Shown: positions 9,937-19,915, numbered from the stretch's first letter. The stretch: DNA of 64,000 bases from Doryteuthis pealeii (GCA_023376005.1 CM042145.1:20837677-20901676); one strand, 5' to 3'. A program made the numbers and translations. The notes: a model not told the origin generated them from the sequence alone.

Positions 9937-10222
9937 GAGGCGCTTAGTGTAATGGTTAGAGTCATAGGAAATGGACTCTTCGACGCGAGTTCAAATCCTG
10001 GACGAGGCTGTTTGCATTTCACATAGCGCTAATACCCTTGGGAAAGGTATGCATCCAACTATTCTCCCTCCAGCTATGGGTAAATAGTAGGGCAGACTTG
10101 GCTCTTTAACCTTGGCTAGGTAAACTGTCTAGGAGAAGGAAAACTCTGAATTCAAACCTGTTAAACTCCGCTTAAGAAATTGACCGTTTGTCACATCCTG
10201 CTCGTGCAGAGGTGTTGGTAAA
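9937..10222 (+). mobile_element. Family B tRNA-derived SINE, full length
   Basis: Reference copy for family B. GTGTAATGGTTAGAGTCATA (A box region) and GAGTTCAAATCCTGGACG (B box) begin it. CATAGCGCTAATACCCTTGG, CCAGCTATGGGTAAATAGTA, GTTAAACTCCGCTTAAG and CATCCTGCTCGTGCAGAGG follow. It ends in GTTGGTAAATATATA. Confidence 0.9.
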
Positions 10223-10401
10223 TATATATATATTACATATTCAATATGTGATAATTAATTAATTTTGTGATTCATTGATTTTAATGGCATGTCACTCCGT
10301 CTAGGGATATTTTAGTTTTGGTACAAATAATGTTCAATGAAATAATAATAGAAATTTTTTTTTTTTAGATACAGTGCCACATTAATTAATAATTTAATTA
10401 A

Positions 10402-10662
10402 GGGGCAGGGTTAGCTCAGTCGGTAGAGCGTTCGGCTAGAAACCACAAGGTTCCTAGTTCGATACCGGTCCTCGCCAACTCAGTGTATGAATAGCACAGG
10501 GATCTGTGCGGTAAAGTAAGGAGCTGATGGTAGGTGTTGTGCTCCACCTCAGACGCTAAAAAAATCTCCTTGGTCTAGCGCCATTGAAAAGGGGATAGAC
10601 TCCCTCGCTGTCTGGCTGATACCGACTTTAGGCCGCCACGTCGACTTTACTTTACTTACATA
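10402..10662 (+). mobile_element. Family A tRNA-derived SINE, full length
   Basis: Reference copy for family A. The head has GGGTTAGCTCAGTCGGTAGA and GGTTCCTAGTTCGATACCGG (pol III A and B boxes). The body has GTATGAATAGCACAGGG, GGAGCTGATGGTAGGTGT, GTGCTCCACCTCAGACGC and AAAAGGGGATAGACTCCC. It ends CGACTTTACTTTACTTAC. Confidence 0.93.
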
Positions 10663-10795
10663 TTCAATATACTGAGAAGTCTTGTTCCATGAGAAATGAT
10701 AAAATCCTGGTATCTGTTTTAGAAGATTAGCTTTCTATGATATTTTTTTTATTTCATATTAGGGATGTGATTATGGGTTATACCCTCTGTAGATG

Positions 10796-11085
10796 CAGTT
10801 GTGGTGTAATGGTTATTGTCGCAGTAAATGGGCACGACCTCCTAAGTTCAAATCCTGGATGAGGCTGTTTGCAATTCACATAGCGCTTATACCCTTGAGA
10901 AAGGTATGCATCCAACTATTTTACCTCCAGTTATGGGTAAATAGTAGGGCAGACTGGGCTCTTTAATCTTGTTATGGCTATTGCTCTAGGAGAAAGAAAA
11001 CTCTGAATTCAAACCTTTTTAAACTCCACTTAAAAATTGATCTTGTGTCACATCCTGCTCGCACGGAGGGGTTGGGTAAATACAT
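10796..11085 (+). mobile_element. Family B SINE
   Basis: Full-length copy. TGTGGTGTAATGGTTATTG at the head, GTTCAAATCCTGGATGAGG box B, and CACGGAGGGGTTGGGTAAAT at the end. Confidence 0.9.
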
Positions 11086-11097
11086 ATGCCCCCTCTC

Positions 11098-11548
11098 TGT
11101 GTGTGTGTGTGTGTGTGTACTTTCCTATCTCTTATTCATTGATCTTTATTGACAACAATTAATCAATAATACAAACTTCTTTCCTTTTGATGTAAACACG
11201 TACATATTACCTGTGATCTTTAAACCTGATGTTTTTAGTGTTATAGATTATGTTAATCGTCATCTTATGCAGTCATCTTCAGGTGTCATAACCTGTTCAC
11301 ACAGAGATTTTTCATTTATTTTTTTTTTTCCTCATAATGCATTAAACTTTAAAATTGCTTTTCCTCAAATCAGAACTGAAATACTGATGAAGCAACTTAC
11401 CCCACTTCACGTTTAACTCTTAACATCCTGTTGAGAATTTTGTGAAGTCCAGAGCCCTGTTCCTATAATGATTTATCAAAAAATGGCCTGTTCATTTAAA
11501 GTTACCTGTTATTTTCCTTAAATCAAAGACTTCTAAATGTTTAATATT
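11098..11548. other. Short (GT)n then unassigned sequence
   Basis: A GT tract at 11098-11119, then 430 bp with no repeat match and only one short frame (11213-11416) lacking any recognisable domain. Confidence 0.45.
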
Positions 11549-11806
11549 ACAGAGGCTGGTTTAGCTCAGTCGTAGAGTGTTCGGCTGGGAATCACAAGGT
11601 TCTTGGTTTGATACCAGCCCCAGCGAATTCAGCGTATGAGTAGCACAGGGATCTGTGCGGTAAAGTGAGGAGCTGATGGTAGGTGTGGCGCTCCACCTCA
11701 GATGCTAAAATAATCTCCTTGGTCTGGCGCTACTGAAAATGGGATAGACTCTCTCGCTGTCCGGCTGATACTGACATTAGGCTGCCCCGACGACTTTACA
11801 TTTAAA
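11549..11806 (+). mobile_element. Family A SINE
   Basis: Full-length but diverged: GGCTGGTTTAGCTCAGTCG with one base missing after it, then GTTTGATACCAGCCCC and GCCCCGACGACTTTACA. Confidence 0.9.
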
Positions 11807-12111
11807 TAATTTCGGGCAGATTAGGAAAATGAATGTGACTTCTGACTGGGCGGGATGAGGTGTTATAGGATGTTAAGTGTTAAAGTACTGCATAAGGAAT
11901 CTAGAATGAATCAAAACTAATAAGTCTGCTGTTTTTAAATGCTCTTTTTGTACTCCTGTGTCAATTTAGAAAACAAAAACAAAAAAGAATGCATTCGAGT
12001 ATTTGCAGGTGTATACCAGGCAGACATATGACGAATCAATGCATAAATAAATGTATAGACAACAACAACAAATTTGAATACCCAACAAGAATGTCAACCC
12101 ATCTATGGTTA

Positions 12112-12372
12112 TATCATGCCTAATAGATCTTTCATGTTGTTTGCATTAAAATAACAGTTTCTGATGTGAGCAAAAAACCTGCATTCCATGAATAAGGGTT
12201 TAACAGTCAAAGGTGTTTGACATGTTTCACACTGTGGTTGTTGTTCCTGTTTAAGTATATAGGAGTATGTTAGTCTTGTGTGAACAATGCAAACAATATG
12301 AAAGATCTATTTGAAAATGTCAACATGGAGGACATTCTGTCCTTTTTGAGGGAAATAAAATTATACCATAGA
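12112..12372. mobile_element. RNase H-type LINE C-terminus, internally inverted
   Basis: From about 12290 down to 12112 the minus strand encodes residues matching the LINE at 59495: HTRLTYSYILKQEQQPQCE, then a Cys/His segment and FMECRFF. From about 12286 rightwards the plus strand continues the same protein: MKDLFENVNMEDIL and SFLREIKLYHRI, then a stop at about 12370. A block of about 24 bp around AGATCTTTCAT is present in both orientations (12125-12147 and 12286-12310). This is a 5' portion inverted relative to the 3' portion. Confidence 0.75.
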
Positions 12373-12556
12373 ATATAGACATGAACTTAATCAATACCAT
12401 ACAACATGATCCCCAATGATGCTTACACATTGTTAAAACCAACTACTAAATAAGTATAAATATAAATACACAACATATATTATTTCCTAAGCATTAGGCA
12501 TGACATAACCCCAGATGGGTTGATATGCCGTTAAAATCAGCCAACTAACCAAAGAT
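12373..12556 (+). mobile_element. 3' UTR and tail of the RNase H-type LINE
   Basis: GACATGAACTTAATCAATAC, CACATTGTTAAAACCAACTA and GGGTTGATATGCCGTTAAAA are shared with 57600-57775 and 59795-59985. The tail ends in an AACC-type run. Confidence 0.85.
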
Positions 12557-12624
12557 GGCTCTGGATATTCTAGCATTCTGTTTACCACTTATATAAGTAT
12601 ATATTGTGTGCATTCGGGAATGGT

Positions 12625-13185
12625 TTGGTTTGTTTTGTTTTACGGCATATCAACCTCAGTGGGTCATTTAATGCCGATAAAGTTTTGAAATAAATTCATT
12701 CTTCTATTTATCCCATAGATGGGACCCTAACAGGTACTACCACTCCGGGTCAGAGTGGACCAGGGAGCAATGGTGATGAAGGGGTGCTCCACATTCCCCA
12801 AACCTTCAAAACTGGAACCTCACCATTCATTCCCATGTCATTCCCAGGACATGTAGACCCTCAGCCACTGCCTTCTAGCACCCATATGATAAAAAGGGTT
12901 GGGGCTTGCTATAAGGGCAATAGGGTTGGGGCAATCATGTAGGTGTTAGAGCTTGATGTAACCAGCCAATTGATCAGAGGGGGCCTCTCCAACCGCCTGT
13001 CTAGCCTAAGTAAGGGTCTAAGTAGAGTGTTGCAGGTCATGGACTGCTCATCCACCATGACTCCATCCTTAAGCATCACGGGTCGCCAGCCCACGGCCAA
13101 CAGGTGGCCCCATTGATGTGGGGTGTCTTACCCCTCTGCAGAGGTACAGTCGGTGCATTCTAATGCTTCAGCCAACAGGATGAGC
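12625..13185 (-). mobile_element. Family C retroposon, near full length
   Basis: The clearest copy. Left end is the tail complement (GTTTTACGGCATATCAACCT, CAGTGGGTCATTTAATGCC). The body runs through CACTCCGGGTCAGAGTGG and ATATGATAAAAAGGGTTGG, and the 5' region carries GCATCACGGGTCGCCAGCC and CCTCTGCAGAGGTACAGTCG. The 63-codon frame at 12909-13100 is not conserved in other copies. Confidence 0.92.
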
Positions 13186-13483
13186 AGGATGATAGATCGT
13201 TATTATTATCCTGACCTTAATTAGTTGCATGCAGTATTTTTCCCTAGAATTAAAAGCTAATTAGATTTTGCACTAATATTTTCTTCCTCTCAGCATCTTA
13301 TATTTTTCTAGTGTTGATATTTATTCAAGTGATGTGATTTTAAATTCTATAACATAATTAAAATTTACTGTTTCTTGAAGGAATGTTTTTAGAGTAAGAA
13401 TTACTGATAATGGAATTCTTTGTTTTGGTTTTGGAATTGGATCTTTTATTATTGGAGATAATTAGTTTCAATATTATGAGAAA

Positions 13484-13522
<39 letters not shown>

Positions 13523-14139
13523 TGTGAATTCTGGAATGGCAAATGTTACTTGGAAATTCTCTGCTAATATTGCAAAGAGAATGCATTTCAATCTACTAAG
13601 TTTTACTTATACAAAGATATCAATTAAAATAAGGAATATATCAGAGTAAGAAATTTGAAAAAACACACAGATGTTAAGTTTTTATTAGCTTATATTGCAA
13701 TATTTCAATCTGTTTTGGATCATCATCAGAGAATATCTATTATAAAAAGAATAAAACAGTTTGTTTTTGTTGTTTTTTTGTTTTTTTTGACAAATATGGT
13801 TGTAAGACCTCCCCCTAAAAAAGTGAAGTGTCCTGGGTATGACACTAAACTGGAGTTTCCAGTTCTGCAGGCCACCAGAAATATTGGATGAAATAAAGAA
13901 CAAAAAGTAATACTAAGTTCATCCTTGAGGATTTTGTTTTTTTGTTCACTTTCTTATATTTTCCCATGCTTCTAAGTCAGTCAATTTCTCATTTATTCCC
14001 ACTTTACCCATGATTATAGTGAATATTAGACTCACCAGATATAACAACAAAGAAGCATATGTGAACTCCACAACGACAAAATGAAAAATGAATCGACAAT
14101 ATGTTAAGAGGTTAAATAAGGAAAGAAAATGTTGAATGG
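13186..14139. other. AT-rich intergenic sequence with poly(T) and a family C scrap
   Basis: A T run of about 30 at 13491-13520. A short plus-strand family C fragment (CCTGGGTATGACACTAAAC, then CCAGTTCTGCAGG) at about 13830-13872. Otherwise nothing recognised. Confidence 0.55.
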
Positions 14140-14310
14140 ATAAAATTGGTTTAATGAAATACCAACATGTGTTTCGTCCAAGAGTTTGTTCATGTACACA
14201 TTTTATTCTATTTATTATTATTATTTTAAATATGAAATAAAATAATAATAATAATAGTAAATTATACAATATTTAAATATACAAAGAAAACTGCCTTCTT
14301 CAGGGCAAAA
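14140..14310 (-). mobile_element. Family I Penelope-like fragment
   Basis: Paralogue of 2099-2275. On the minus strand CCCTGAAGAAGGCAG is near 14290-14305 and GGACGAAACACATG near 14167-14180, the two halves of a hammerhead-like core separated by an A/T-rich loop. Confidence 0.45.
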
Positions 14311-14562
14311 TGTTTGATATTTGAAAGGTGCTATGGGTATGTTTGGTAAATTTGAACAGTGCACACAGAATGAATGAAGTACAAATGTTTTACCTTCCAG
14401 CAAATACATGGAAATTGCTGAGTTCACTGTTTACAAGGAGACTATTTCAAAGGAGACGGTGAACAAAAATTAGACTTAGTGGAAGTTATTTTTCATGGTT
14501 GAATTCATAGAACCTTTAAGTAACATTTATCTCTCTCTCTTTCATATATATATATCTATATG
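14311..14562. other. Unassigned sequence
   Basis: No recognisable gene or repeat apart from a short TA tract at 14544-14560. Confidence 0.5.
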
Positions 14563-14886
14563 TGAAGAGAAAATAGAAGTGAATCCGACAGGATGTGACA
14601 TAGTGAAAAATTGAAACAACACAAGTTCATAAAACGAGTGATGTTTATTTCGCCAACTCAGTAGTGTTTCAATCAGTTTCAATAGATCTTCATCAGGGCT
14701 TTTGTTAATTTGAGGAAAAATAGATATATCACAGTCTTCACAGTCTTCTTCTTTTCTGTGATATATTTATTTTTCCTCAAATTAACAAAAGCCCTGATGA
14801 AGATCTATTGAAACAAATCGAAACACTATAGAGTTGGCGAAATAAACCACTCGTTTTATGAACTTGTGTTTTTTCAGTTTTTCACT
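14563..14886. mobile_element. Family E fold-back element with hammerhead-like core
   Basis: Arms of about 125 bp (14602-14730 and 14757-14886) are near-perfect complements, with ACAAGTTCATAAAACGAGTG mirrored at the far end. The plus strand near 14795 reads CTGATGA, one A, GAT, a loop, ATC, then GAAAC. The left edge carries the shared TCCGACAG block. A half copy lies at 46285-46410. Confidence 0.8.
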
Positions 14887-14909
14887 TATATATATATATA
14901 TATATATGT

Positions 14910-15155
14910 GTGTGGTTAAGAAATATAAATGAAAACTGGGTTGTCAAAATTAACAATTTAATTGTATAACATATTTTATCTGTCTGACTTCAAATATTTG
15001 ATCATAAAAATTTCATAAATTTTGATAAAACAGGAAAAACATGTCATATGCATAAATTGTTAATTTCAATATGTAGTTTTCATTTTTCACTCATAAATTG
15101 GTGTTTTAACACTGATATATATTATCCGCATTATTTATTATTGAAATATATATAT
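14910..15155. other. Unassigned AT-rich sequence
   Basis: AT-rich sequence between TA tracts. Contains two inverted short blocks (TAACAATTTA and TAAATTGTTA) but no recognised element. Confidence 0.4.
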
Positions 15156-15156
15156 A

Positions 15157-15330
15157 TAGACAAAACGTGACCTATTGGGTCATCCATTCAGCTCTGGGTA
15201 GATAATTGAGATTAGGGAAAAGGGAGTTAGCAAGTGAATAGAATTTTAAAAAAATAATGATTAAGGCCGGATGAAACCTTAGAATCATTTTGTAAGCTTT
15301 CTAAGAAAGAAAAAAAAAAAATCTGGACAC
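15157..15330 (-). mobile_element. Helitron-like 3' end (second family), decayed
   Basis: On the minus strand the hairpin TGACCCAATAGGTCA (plus 15168-15182) is followed by CGTTTTGT and CTAT instead of CTAG, then (TA)n. The adjacent 150 bp match 61574-61730 (CCATTCAGCTCTGGGTAGAT, AATTGAGATTAGGG, TTTTGTAAGCTTTCTAAG). Confidence 0.6.
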
Positions 15331-15600
15331 CGCGTGCATTAAGACCTAAGCATGTTTATTTATTTTTTTAAATACAATTTTAGCGTTATAACATTCCATC
15401 GTGTGAACACACTTCATGTTATATAAATGCTAAACAAGCCACCGTTTTTTAAAATCTTAACAATTTTGACCGTCTGAGGATTGCAAGTAAGCATGAAACT
15501 TTAGTTACGGGATCCATAGTATGTAATGTTTGATTGTAAAACTGCTCTCCTATTTTAGCATTGAGCACCTTCATATACCAATATTTTTCTCATTCATTTT
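15331..15600. other. Unassigned; right part shared with 46.95 kb
   Basis: Sequence from CTGCTCT through TTTAGCATTGAGCACCTT to TTTTTCTCATTCATTTTCC (about 15541-15605) recurs at 46953-47020. There it directly follows a fold-back palindrome. Confidence 0.6.
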
Positions 15601-15615
15601 CCATTCATTCTATAT

Positions 15616-15676
15616 TGTGTGTGTGTGTGTGTGTATGTGTGTGTGTGTGTGTGTGTATGTATATATATATATATAT
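15616..15676. repeat. (GT)n then (TA)n microsatellite
   Basis: Pure dinucleotide tract ending exactly at the family H palindrome. Confidence 0.95.
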
Positions 15677-15848
15677 GAGAAAAGGAAAAGTGGACAAAGA
15701 ATAATAACTCAAAGAAGTAAATGTAGGAGAGAAATATTTCGTTCCGCTTTAAGCAGGGAACTTCATCAGTCTGCTTAAAGCAGAACGAAATATTTCTCTC
15801 CTACATTTACTTGTTTGAGTTATTTTTTGTCCACTTTTCTTTTTTCCT
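15677..15848. mobile_element. Family H fold-back with hammerhead-like core
   Basis: Arms of about 75 bp mirror AGGAAAAGTGGACAAAGAAT, AAATGTAGGAGAGAAATATT and CGTTC. On the minus strand (15737-15769) the order is CTGATGA, one extra A, GTTCC, an 11-nt loop, the perfectly complementary GGAAC and GAAA. A half copy lies at 46640-46745. Confidence 0.8.
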
Positions 15849-16080
15849 TACCTGATACTGTCGGATTTACTCCAACCCTCCTATAATCATATATATATAT
15901 ATATTATATATTGAATTTTCTCCCGTTCTATATATATATATATATATATATTTTATAAAATATTGAATTTTCTCCCGTTGGAACCAGAACATTTTATATA
16001 TATATATATATATATTTTATAAAATATTGAATTTTCTCCCGTTGGAACCAGAACAACATTTTATATATATATATATATGT
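15849..16080. repeat. TCCGACAG block and a locally tripled (TA)n-flanked unit
   Basis: ACTGTCGGATTTACTCC is the reverse of the terminal block seen at other hairpins. Then ATTGAATTTTCTCCCGTT occurs three times (about 15911, 15961, 16026) separated by TA tracts. Confidence 0.7.
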
Positions 16081-16480
16081 ATATGAACATAGGTAAAATC
16101 TACATGAAATCATACAAGTGTATATACACAGCTGCAAAGGTTTACTCATGTAAATGAAAGGGAATTTAAAAAAAAAAGTTTCAACTGACAAATCTTGAAA
16201 ACAAATCAAGCAACTAATTTAACCCCCCAAACTACAGGAAGTGTAAAAAAAAATGCAAAATTATAGAAACAGAAGTGAAGATGAAAGTAAATCTCAAGCA
16301 AGCAAATTATGGAAAAGATATTTTTGAATTTAATGCATGAACTGGCTGTCCCTCTCTAATGTCAGCAGGGGGGACTCCTCATATGTTTACAAGGCATCTA
16401 CAGTTACTACTTCTCGCTTTCATTAGTCTTTTTCAAAGATCTTAATAACATCTCCATGAAGAGACAATTTTAAATTCAGG
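16081..16480. other. Unassigned sequence
   Basis: About 400 bp without recognisable homology inside the window and with only short frames. Confidence 0.4.
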
Positions 16481-16910
16481 GTGTGCTTTCCAAAAATAGC
16501 TAGCTTGGTTTGCTTGGATGTAGAAAAGTATTGGTCGACAACCCTATCTAAGTCATGTAAAAGTCTGACACAAAACCTCTAGCGACTCTACCCCATCTCA
16601 AGAAAGGTTAGGGGAGTAAACCCCCGAAAACAAATCGGGATCCAGAGTCCCTAAGGTGGTGGTGTGATGCTGAAATCCAGTATTACCTAGCAACTCCTGC
16701 AACACTTCCACTGCTAAACTGCATTGGTTCCTTACCTTTCCTTTGGATCACAGCAATAATGTGGAGAGGGGGGATTTGCTGTTTGGGAACAGCTCATCCT
16801 CCATATGAATCTGCCCAGGCTACGTGGTTCAAAAAAAAAAAAAAAAAAATTGGACACTACTCCATCGTCTCTCGTAGATGGAAGGATGCCAACAAGAAAA
16901 GTATCATGTA
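16481..16910 (+). mobile_element. LINE 3' debris
   Basis: An A run at 16831-16849 is followed by GGACACTACTCCATCGTC and GATGGAAGGATGCCAACAA. The same poly(A)-linked block is in reverse orientation at 25828-25895, directly downstream of an identified LINE C-terminus. The segment upstream (CAGAGTCCCTAAGGTGG and AATGTGGAGAGGGGGGA) is not recognised and may be a different element. Confidence 0.5.
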
Positions 16911-16954
16911 CAGAAATTTACAACAAGCAATACTGTACCTTGGAATTGTATCAT

Positions 16955-17030
16955 ATGCGACTGCACCTCTGCAGGGGGGTAAGACCTCTATCCCACCAAT
17001 GAAGGGCCACCAGTTGGCTGTTGGTATGTG
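16955..17030 (+). mobile_element. Family C retroposon, 5' fragment
   Basis: GACTGCACCTCTGCAGGGG and GGGCCACCAGTTGGCTGTTGG match the 5' end of the 12625-13185 copy. Confidence 0.7.
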
Positions 17031-17043
17031 AAATATTTTTGGA

Positions 17044-17190
17044 TTTTTAAGATGAGGCTTGATAATTTAGATTTGAAATTTTTGGTCTGTTGACCTCATC
17101 TGTATTGTTATATACACAATGTTTCGGTTGGTGTGCCCTCTGGCCTTCTTCAGGTGTGTCTTGTCAAACTTGGGAGACTTCATGGAATTT
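17044..17190 (-). mobile_element. Family D element, single arm
   Basis: GATGAGGCTTGATAATT, then the complement of a D arm (AATGTTTCGGTTGG, GGCCTTCTTCAGG). The partner arm is absent here; a diverged D arm in the other orientation lies at 17960-18035. Confidence 0.7.
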
Positions 17191-17312
17191 CAAACCAAAC
17201 CTATATTTTGTTAATGTCCATTGTCCGCCCCCCCCCCAAAAAAAAGCATCTGGTAGCTGTGATAATTTGTTGATTAAAAAAAAAAAACTATATTAAAACC
17301 TTTAAGCAAACC

Positions 17313-17366
17313 AAATGGTTTAGTTTGTTTTATGGCATATCAACCCTTTTCGGGTCATTTAATGTT
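17313..17366 (-). mobile_element. Family C or LINE 3' tail fragment
   Basis: GTTTTATGGCATATCAACCC and GGGTCATTTAATG, the shared tail read on the opposite strand. Confidence 0.7.
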
Positions 17367-17401
17367 TCTACATTTCAAGTTCTTGATATCTTCAAATTGG
17401 T

Positions 17402-17800
17402 ATAAATAATTTTCATTAACTTCATTTGGTTTGATTTATTTAATGGTATAATAATCCTGTGGGTTATTTAATGCCAAAAACTGTTAGTGAGATAAAAGTT
17501 GGTACTCAAGTTTCTTTTGTAGATGTATTTCGTATATCTGATTCATAATTTTTTATATATTTTTGTTTCTCTCAAGAAGGATAAAATGTAATCCATGTTA
17601 GTATTCCTAACCAGATTCCTCATTATTTGCATTAAAGTATTTCTTTCTGATTGGAGCGAAAAACACTCCATGAGGAAATTTTTGACAGTGTAGTGTGTTT
17701 TGCATGTCCTGGACCATGGTTGATCTTCCTGCTTGAGTATTAGTGTGTAAGTCTTGTATGGCCAATGCACAGCCGAGCCAGTATTACTTCTTCCTCTCAG
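17402..17800 (-). mobile_element. RNase H-type LINE 3' end with decayed C-terminus
   Basis: The minus strand encodes a diverged C-terminus ending MDYILSFLRETKIYKKL, preceded by TYTLILKQEDQPW and a TVKNFLMEC segment. It matches position by position the 59495 element. Its 3' UTR ends at GGCATTAAATAACCCACAGG and ACCATTAAATAAATCAAACC, very close to the tail of family C. Upstream frames are lost. Confidence 0.75.
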
Positions 17801-17879
17801 GGTCGACTGTTCTCATTTCATTAACCGTGACCAGTTAGAGAAGTGTTAAGCTATGTTAAGTATACTGTTATTATTGCCT

Positions 17880-17955
17880 GTGGTTAGGATTGAACCTGTA
17901 ACTTAGAGATTGTATTAACTCAATCCTTATATCCATTGCGCTATGTTACCATCAT
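17880..17955 (-). repeat. tRNA-like pseudo-sequence
   Basis: On the minus strand TAGCGCAATGGATA resembles an A box and GGTTCAATCCTAACCAC carries a good B box. The acceptor stem is only partly complementary (about 5 of 7). It is either a tRNA pseudogene or the head of a third SINE family. Confidence 0.4.
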
Positions 17956-17959
17956 TTGA

Positions 17960-18040
17960 CATGAAACACCTGAAGAAGGCTAGAGGGAACATTGGTTGAA
18001 ATGTGGTGTGTATAACAATAAAGATTATTATTATTATGAT
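17960..18040 (+). mobile_element. Family D arm, diverged
   Basis: CACCTGAAGAAGGCTAGAGG, then GGTTGAAATG and AACAATAAAG. It passes into an ATT repeat. Confidence 0.65.
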
Positions 18041-18274
18041 TATTATGTGGTTTTCACCCAGAAAACAAGATTAAATTTTTTGATAGGAAGTATTTTAAGA
18101 ATTTTATGGGGAGAGAGAAAGTCTGTCCCAAAAAAAGTGAGATCTGTAACCAAAGAAGCAATAGTCTTGTTACTTTTTAGTCATGGCTTTTTATAACTTT
18201 CAAAGAATATTGATTGTACTCTGTCAGTCAGATAGTAGGTAAAGAAAATGTATTTGTACTGTTCACTTTACTAT
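18041..18274. other. Unassigned sequence
   Basis: No element or credible frame seen. Confidence 0.4.
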
Positions 18275-18680
18275 CTGAATAATAATAAGAATAATAAGAA
18301 TAATAAGAATAAGAATATAATAATAATAAATATAAATGATGATGATAATAATAAATATAAATAGTAATAATATAATAATAAGAATGATGATGATAATAAT
18401 AGATATAGATAATGATGATGATAATAAATATAAATGATGATAATAATAAATATAAATAGTAATAATATAATGATAAGAATGATGATGATAATAATAAATA
18501 TAATGATGATGATGATAATAATAAATATAGATGACGATGATAATAAATATAATAATGATAATGATAATAATAAAAATAAATATAATGATATAATATGATG
18601 ATGATAATATATAAATGATGATGATAATAATAGTATAAGAATAATGACGATGATGATTATAATATTTATAAATATAAAAA
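18275..18680. repeat. Complex AAT/GAT microsatellite, about 400 bp
   Basis: Interspersed AATAAT, GATGAT and AATATAAAT units. The long minus-strand frame (to 18924) is an artefact of this repeat. Confidence 0.95.
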
Positions 18681-19080
18681 AAAGTAGATAAATATAAGCT
18701 TGTAGAATATTTATACCTTCAGTGGTGTTTAAAAACATTTCTTGTTCCCTAGTTTTATGGTCGTTCGGCATGTTTCTTGTGCATGGGTTAATTTGATCCG
18801 CTTCAAATCCGTCTCCATTTTTTAAAAAAAAAAATAAAAAAAAAAGAAACAAGCAAAAAAAAAAAAAGCCCCCAAAAAATAAAATGACATTTTGGAAAAA
18901 ATTCCTCATTAAGACAGTACCCAAAAACCGTTTTTCACAAACCGCTGTGAAAGGAAATGAAAAAAAAAAAGAAGGTGACTATAATTAGAATTACTTTCAA
19001 ATAGGTACATTATTTTTTTTATATCTACCTACATCTAAGTCATTCTGGTGCATAAGTTGACTGTGGAGATTGTTCATTTG
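18681..19080. other. A-rich unassigned sequence
   Basis: Several A runs between 18817 and 18970. GGTTGAGAACCATTG at about 19088 resembles a hAT terminal inverted repeat but has no visible partner. Confidence 0.4.
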
Positions 19081-19114
19081 AGACTTATAATCAAAAAAGG
19101 TTGAGAACCATTGA

Positions 19115-19256
19115 TTTAACCCATAGATGGGACCCTAACAGGTACTACTACTCTGGTTCTGAGTGGACCTGGGAGTAATGGTGATGAAGAGGTACTCCAC
19201 ATTCCCCAGAGATCCAGAATTGGAAATTTTTTTAAACACAATTTAAAAAAAACAAC
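19115..19256 (-). mobile_element. Family C retroposon fragment
   Basis: AACCCATAGATGGGACCCTA, GAGTGGACCTGGGAGTAATG and CCCCAGAGATCCAGAATTGG in the usual order. Confidence 0.85.
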
Positions 19257-19269
19257 TTTTTTTTTAAAC

Positions 19270-19432
19270 TCATGTTTTTTTTTTATTTAACCCATACACC
19301 GGACCCTAACAGGTAATACCACTTTGGGTCAGGGTGGACCTGGGAGTAATGGTGATGGAGAGAGTTCCAGAATTAAAACTTCACTAACAGATGCAGTTTA
19401 ACGTCATACCCAGGACACTAAGACCTCAGCCA
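19270..19432 (-). mobile_element. Family C retroposon fragment, second
   Basis: Repeats the same segment (ATTTAACCCATACACCGG, GGGTCAGGGTGGACCTGG, TTAACGTCATACCCAGGAC) next to the preceding fragment. Confidence 0.85.
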
Positions 19433-19437
19433 TCAAT

Positions 19438-19508
19438 TAGATCATTGAAGTTAAGCATTAATGAACCTGTTCAGAACTTAGATGGGTAACCGCCATGTCA
19501 GCAGGGCT
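19438..19508 (+). pseudogene. 5S rRNA-like fragment
   Basis: GATCATTGAAGTTAAGCA, CCTGTTCAGAACTTAGATGG and GTAACCGCC follow the order and spacing of the internal and 3' half of metazoan 5S rRNA (the GATC..GGAAG.TAAGCA and GTACTTGGATGGG.GACCGCC blocks). About 70 nt are recognisable; the 5' third is missing or decayed. It may be a 5S pseudogene or the head of a 5S-derived SINE. It is not a functional gene. Confidence 0.6.
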
Positions 19509-19673
19509 TAGAATATGCTGACTATTCCCTTGTGGATGGGTAAGATGCCCTCCCCACCAAAAAAGAAAAAAAAAGGTGATCCATCTTCCAGGCTGGTATA
19601 TGTAGCATCAGAATATGTCAGGACCTCTAAGTTTTGGGGATTACCTGAATATTTTTTTTTTTTTTTTTTTTTT

Positions 19674-19915
19674 AATAGCTCAGTCGGTAGAGTGTCGGAC
19701 TAAGAACCACAGGGTTCTGGGTTCAATACTGGCCCTCGCCAACTCAGCATATGAGTAGCCCGGGGATCTGTGCAGTAAAGTGAGGAGCTGATGGTAGATG
19801 TGGCGCTCCACCTCAGGCATGAAAACAATCTCCTTGGTCTAGTGCTAGTGAAAGGAGGATAGACTCCGACGCTGTCTGGCTGATAACCGACTTTAGGCCA
19901 CCCCGACGACTTTTT
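19674..19915 (+). mobile_element. Family A SINE
   Basis: Starts in a T run, then AATAGCTCAGTCGGTAGAG, GGTTCTGGGTTCAATACTGG and GAGGAGCTGATGGTAGATG. It ends CCCCGACGACTTTTTTT. Confidence 0.9.

Noticed and set aside
10402..10475. tRNA gene call from good A and B boxes
   Set aside because: Acceptor and anticodon stems do not pair properly and the sequence continues into a SINE body. The same applies at 5132, 11549, 33650, 42774, 48608 and 56830.
18271..18924. 217-codon minus-strand frame
   Set aside because: It is a translation of the AAT/GAT microsatellite plus homopolymers (Ile/Leu/Ser/Tyr runs), with no domain.
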